Below are positions 62,958 to 64,000 of a stretch of DNA of 64,000 nucleotides, piece by piece. Source of the DNA: Anoplolepis gracilipes. Lineage: Eukaryota; Arthropoda; Insecta; Hymenoptera; Formicidae. Location of the stretch: contig NC_132970.1 of NCBI RefSeq assembly GCF_047496725.1, forward strand, positions 21,912,001 to 21,976,000. Reading direction: 5' to 3'. The position numbers and the translations under genes were made by a program. The notes beneath the pieces were generated by a model. That model worked only from the letters and a program-made list of their open reading frames with translations. It did not search any database and was not told the origin of the DNA. Within the stretch, counting starts at the first letter, position 1, and every line of letters starts with the position of its first letter.

Positions 62958-63640
62958 AAGGATAAAAATAAAGAAGGAGAGAAAGAGCGCGTGCGTGCAG
63001 CGCAGTGTGTACTTGTCTCAACTCTGAAATGGCGCACCATGCCGGTCGTTCGTTTCCCTTATATCTCTGATAGGCGCTCGTAAACCGAATTAACAGTACT
63101 CCCGTGCTCGTGCATACATGCACGCACACGTCGGTTCATCGCACGCACACACCCACCCAGCCATCCACCTACGATAAGTACGAGCGAGCGTGAGCAATAA
63201 GAGGAACCGACAGTGGATAGCGCAGAGGAAGCGGCTTGTGAGGAACGGCACGAGGGGTGGAAGGGGAGGCTGGGAAACGGAAAATGCATATCCACGGGAT
63301 GAAGAGCCGGGGCCTCTCAGAGCTGGCACGGTACAGCGGCTATCTCCAGCCATCCACCCCGCAACCACCGCTACCCTCGCCCCCGCCGCGCCTTCGTCGC
63401 GCGCGCGAAACCAGCGAAACGTATATCTTCCCTCTGTACACCCTACCCTACATACTCATCCCCCTCAGTCGCTTACAGCGTTTCCAAATTCACGTAATAA
63501 AGCTTGCCGGCTCGGCAGCTCGCGCACACGCTAAGTACATTTATACGGATAGATGAAAATATCAGAAGGATCGACGGAGGAAGCAGCCAGGGGGCGAGGG
63601 CGGGGGCGAGGAATACGAAGAGGAAACGCACGCGTCGGAC
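62731..63640. promoter_or_regulatory. CpG-rich island with long TC repeat
   Basis: CpG-dense sequence with a 54-bp TC repeat (62903-62956), then a G-rich stretch (63180-63310) and a C-rich stretch (63330-63420). At least seven frames overlap on both strands, so none is credible. It resembles the 31.9-34.2 kb island and could be a promoter or regulatory region; nothing fixes a start site. Confidence 0.3.
62903..62956. repeat. (TC)n microsatellite, 54 bp
   Basis: Uninterrupted TC units within a CpG island. Confidence 0.92.
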
Positions 63641-64000
63641 TACTTAACATTCTTTCCCTCGGACCGACGAGAGAATATTATTCCTAAAGCATGGGATATA
63701 TTAGTTATATAATATTTATTTATAGATGTAGTATACTTTTTATTCAAAGCATTGTGGAACAAAGTCTCTCTCTCTCTCGTTTTCTGCCATTTATAATTTC
63801 GACCATTTCCACATCGATACACATTATTTACATAGAACAAGGAAGGCACTGACATGAGAGTTATCTGTTTGTCGTGCCTCTCTTTGTGCGCTTCTATTTT
63901 CTATTTTTATTTCTTTCCCTTCTGATTTCTGTTTTGTGCTTTTATTCATAATTCAATATATTGCGAAGTAAATCGAATTCTTTCCTTTTTAAAGATGATT
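63641..64000. other. AT-rich right edge
   Basis: Nothing recognised apart from a short TC run near 63765-63778. Confidence 0.6.

Overview
The window looks like insect nuclear DNA, most probably from a hymenopteran such as an ant. It is AT-rich (long stretches of A/T homopolymers and TA, GA/TC and TG microsatellites), interrupted every 1-3 kb by GC-rich, CpG-undepleted patches. It has no operon-like gene packing and carries eukaryotic splice signals. The assignment to Hymenoptera is an inference from base composition and from the one protein segment I recognise, not a demonstrated identity.

The only confident protein-coding sequence lies at the left edge on the minus strand. The exon at 971-1558 encodes the glutamine-rich N-terminal part of a FoxP forkhead transcription factor (motif QMQQLLQQHILSPTQLQSF, comparable to the conserved QMQQILQQQVLSPQQLQAL segment of vertebrate FOXP1/2/4). 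Both ends have good splice sites and phase 0. A 63-nt open segment at 403-465 with its own acceptor and a GTAAGTG donor, also phase 0, is a probable next (possibly alternative) exon. The zinc finger, leucine zipper and forkhead domains would lie left of base 1, outside the window. No convincing start codon exon is visible, so translation starts in an exon I cannot identify or to the right of the window.

From 1559 to 64000 I find no recognisable second gene. The many open frames in the GC-rich patches mostly overlap on both strands and look like composition artefacts. The simplest reading is that this is a giant 5' intron and/or upstream regulatory region of FoxP. Two sites on the FoxP strand, at 16221 and 47714, have the juxtaposed acceptor-donor structure of recursive splicing (ratchet) points. 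Each is followed within 36-62 nt by a second good donor, which is what stepwise removal of a very long intron would need.

Other content: a 0.66-kb non-autonomous DNA transposon with long terminal inverted repeats (25991-26651); a diverged 107-bp direct repeat pair (31181-31540); several short tandem repeats; strong short hairpins (46375-46414, 56728-56752, 36766-36822); and GC/GA-rich islands with strand-asymmetric purine tracts (31.9-34.2, 36.4-37.4, 40.9-41.5, 62.7-63.6 kb) that are the best candidates for promoters or enhancers. No rRNA, tRNA or CRISPR was found.
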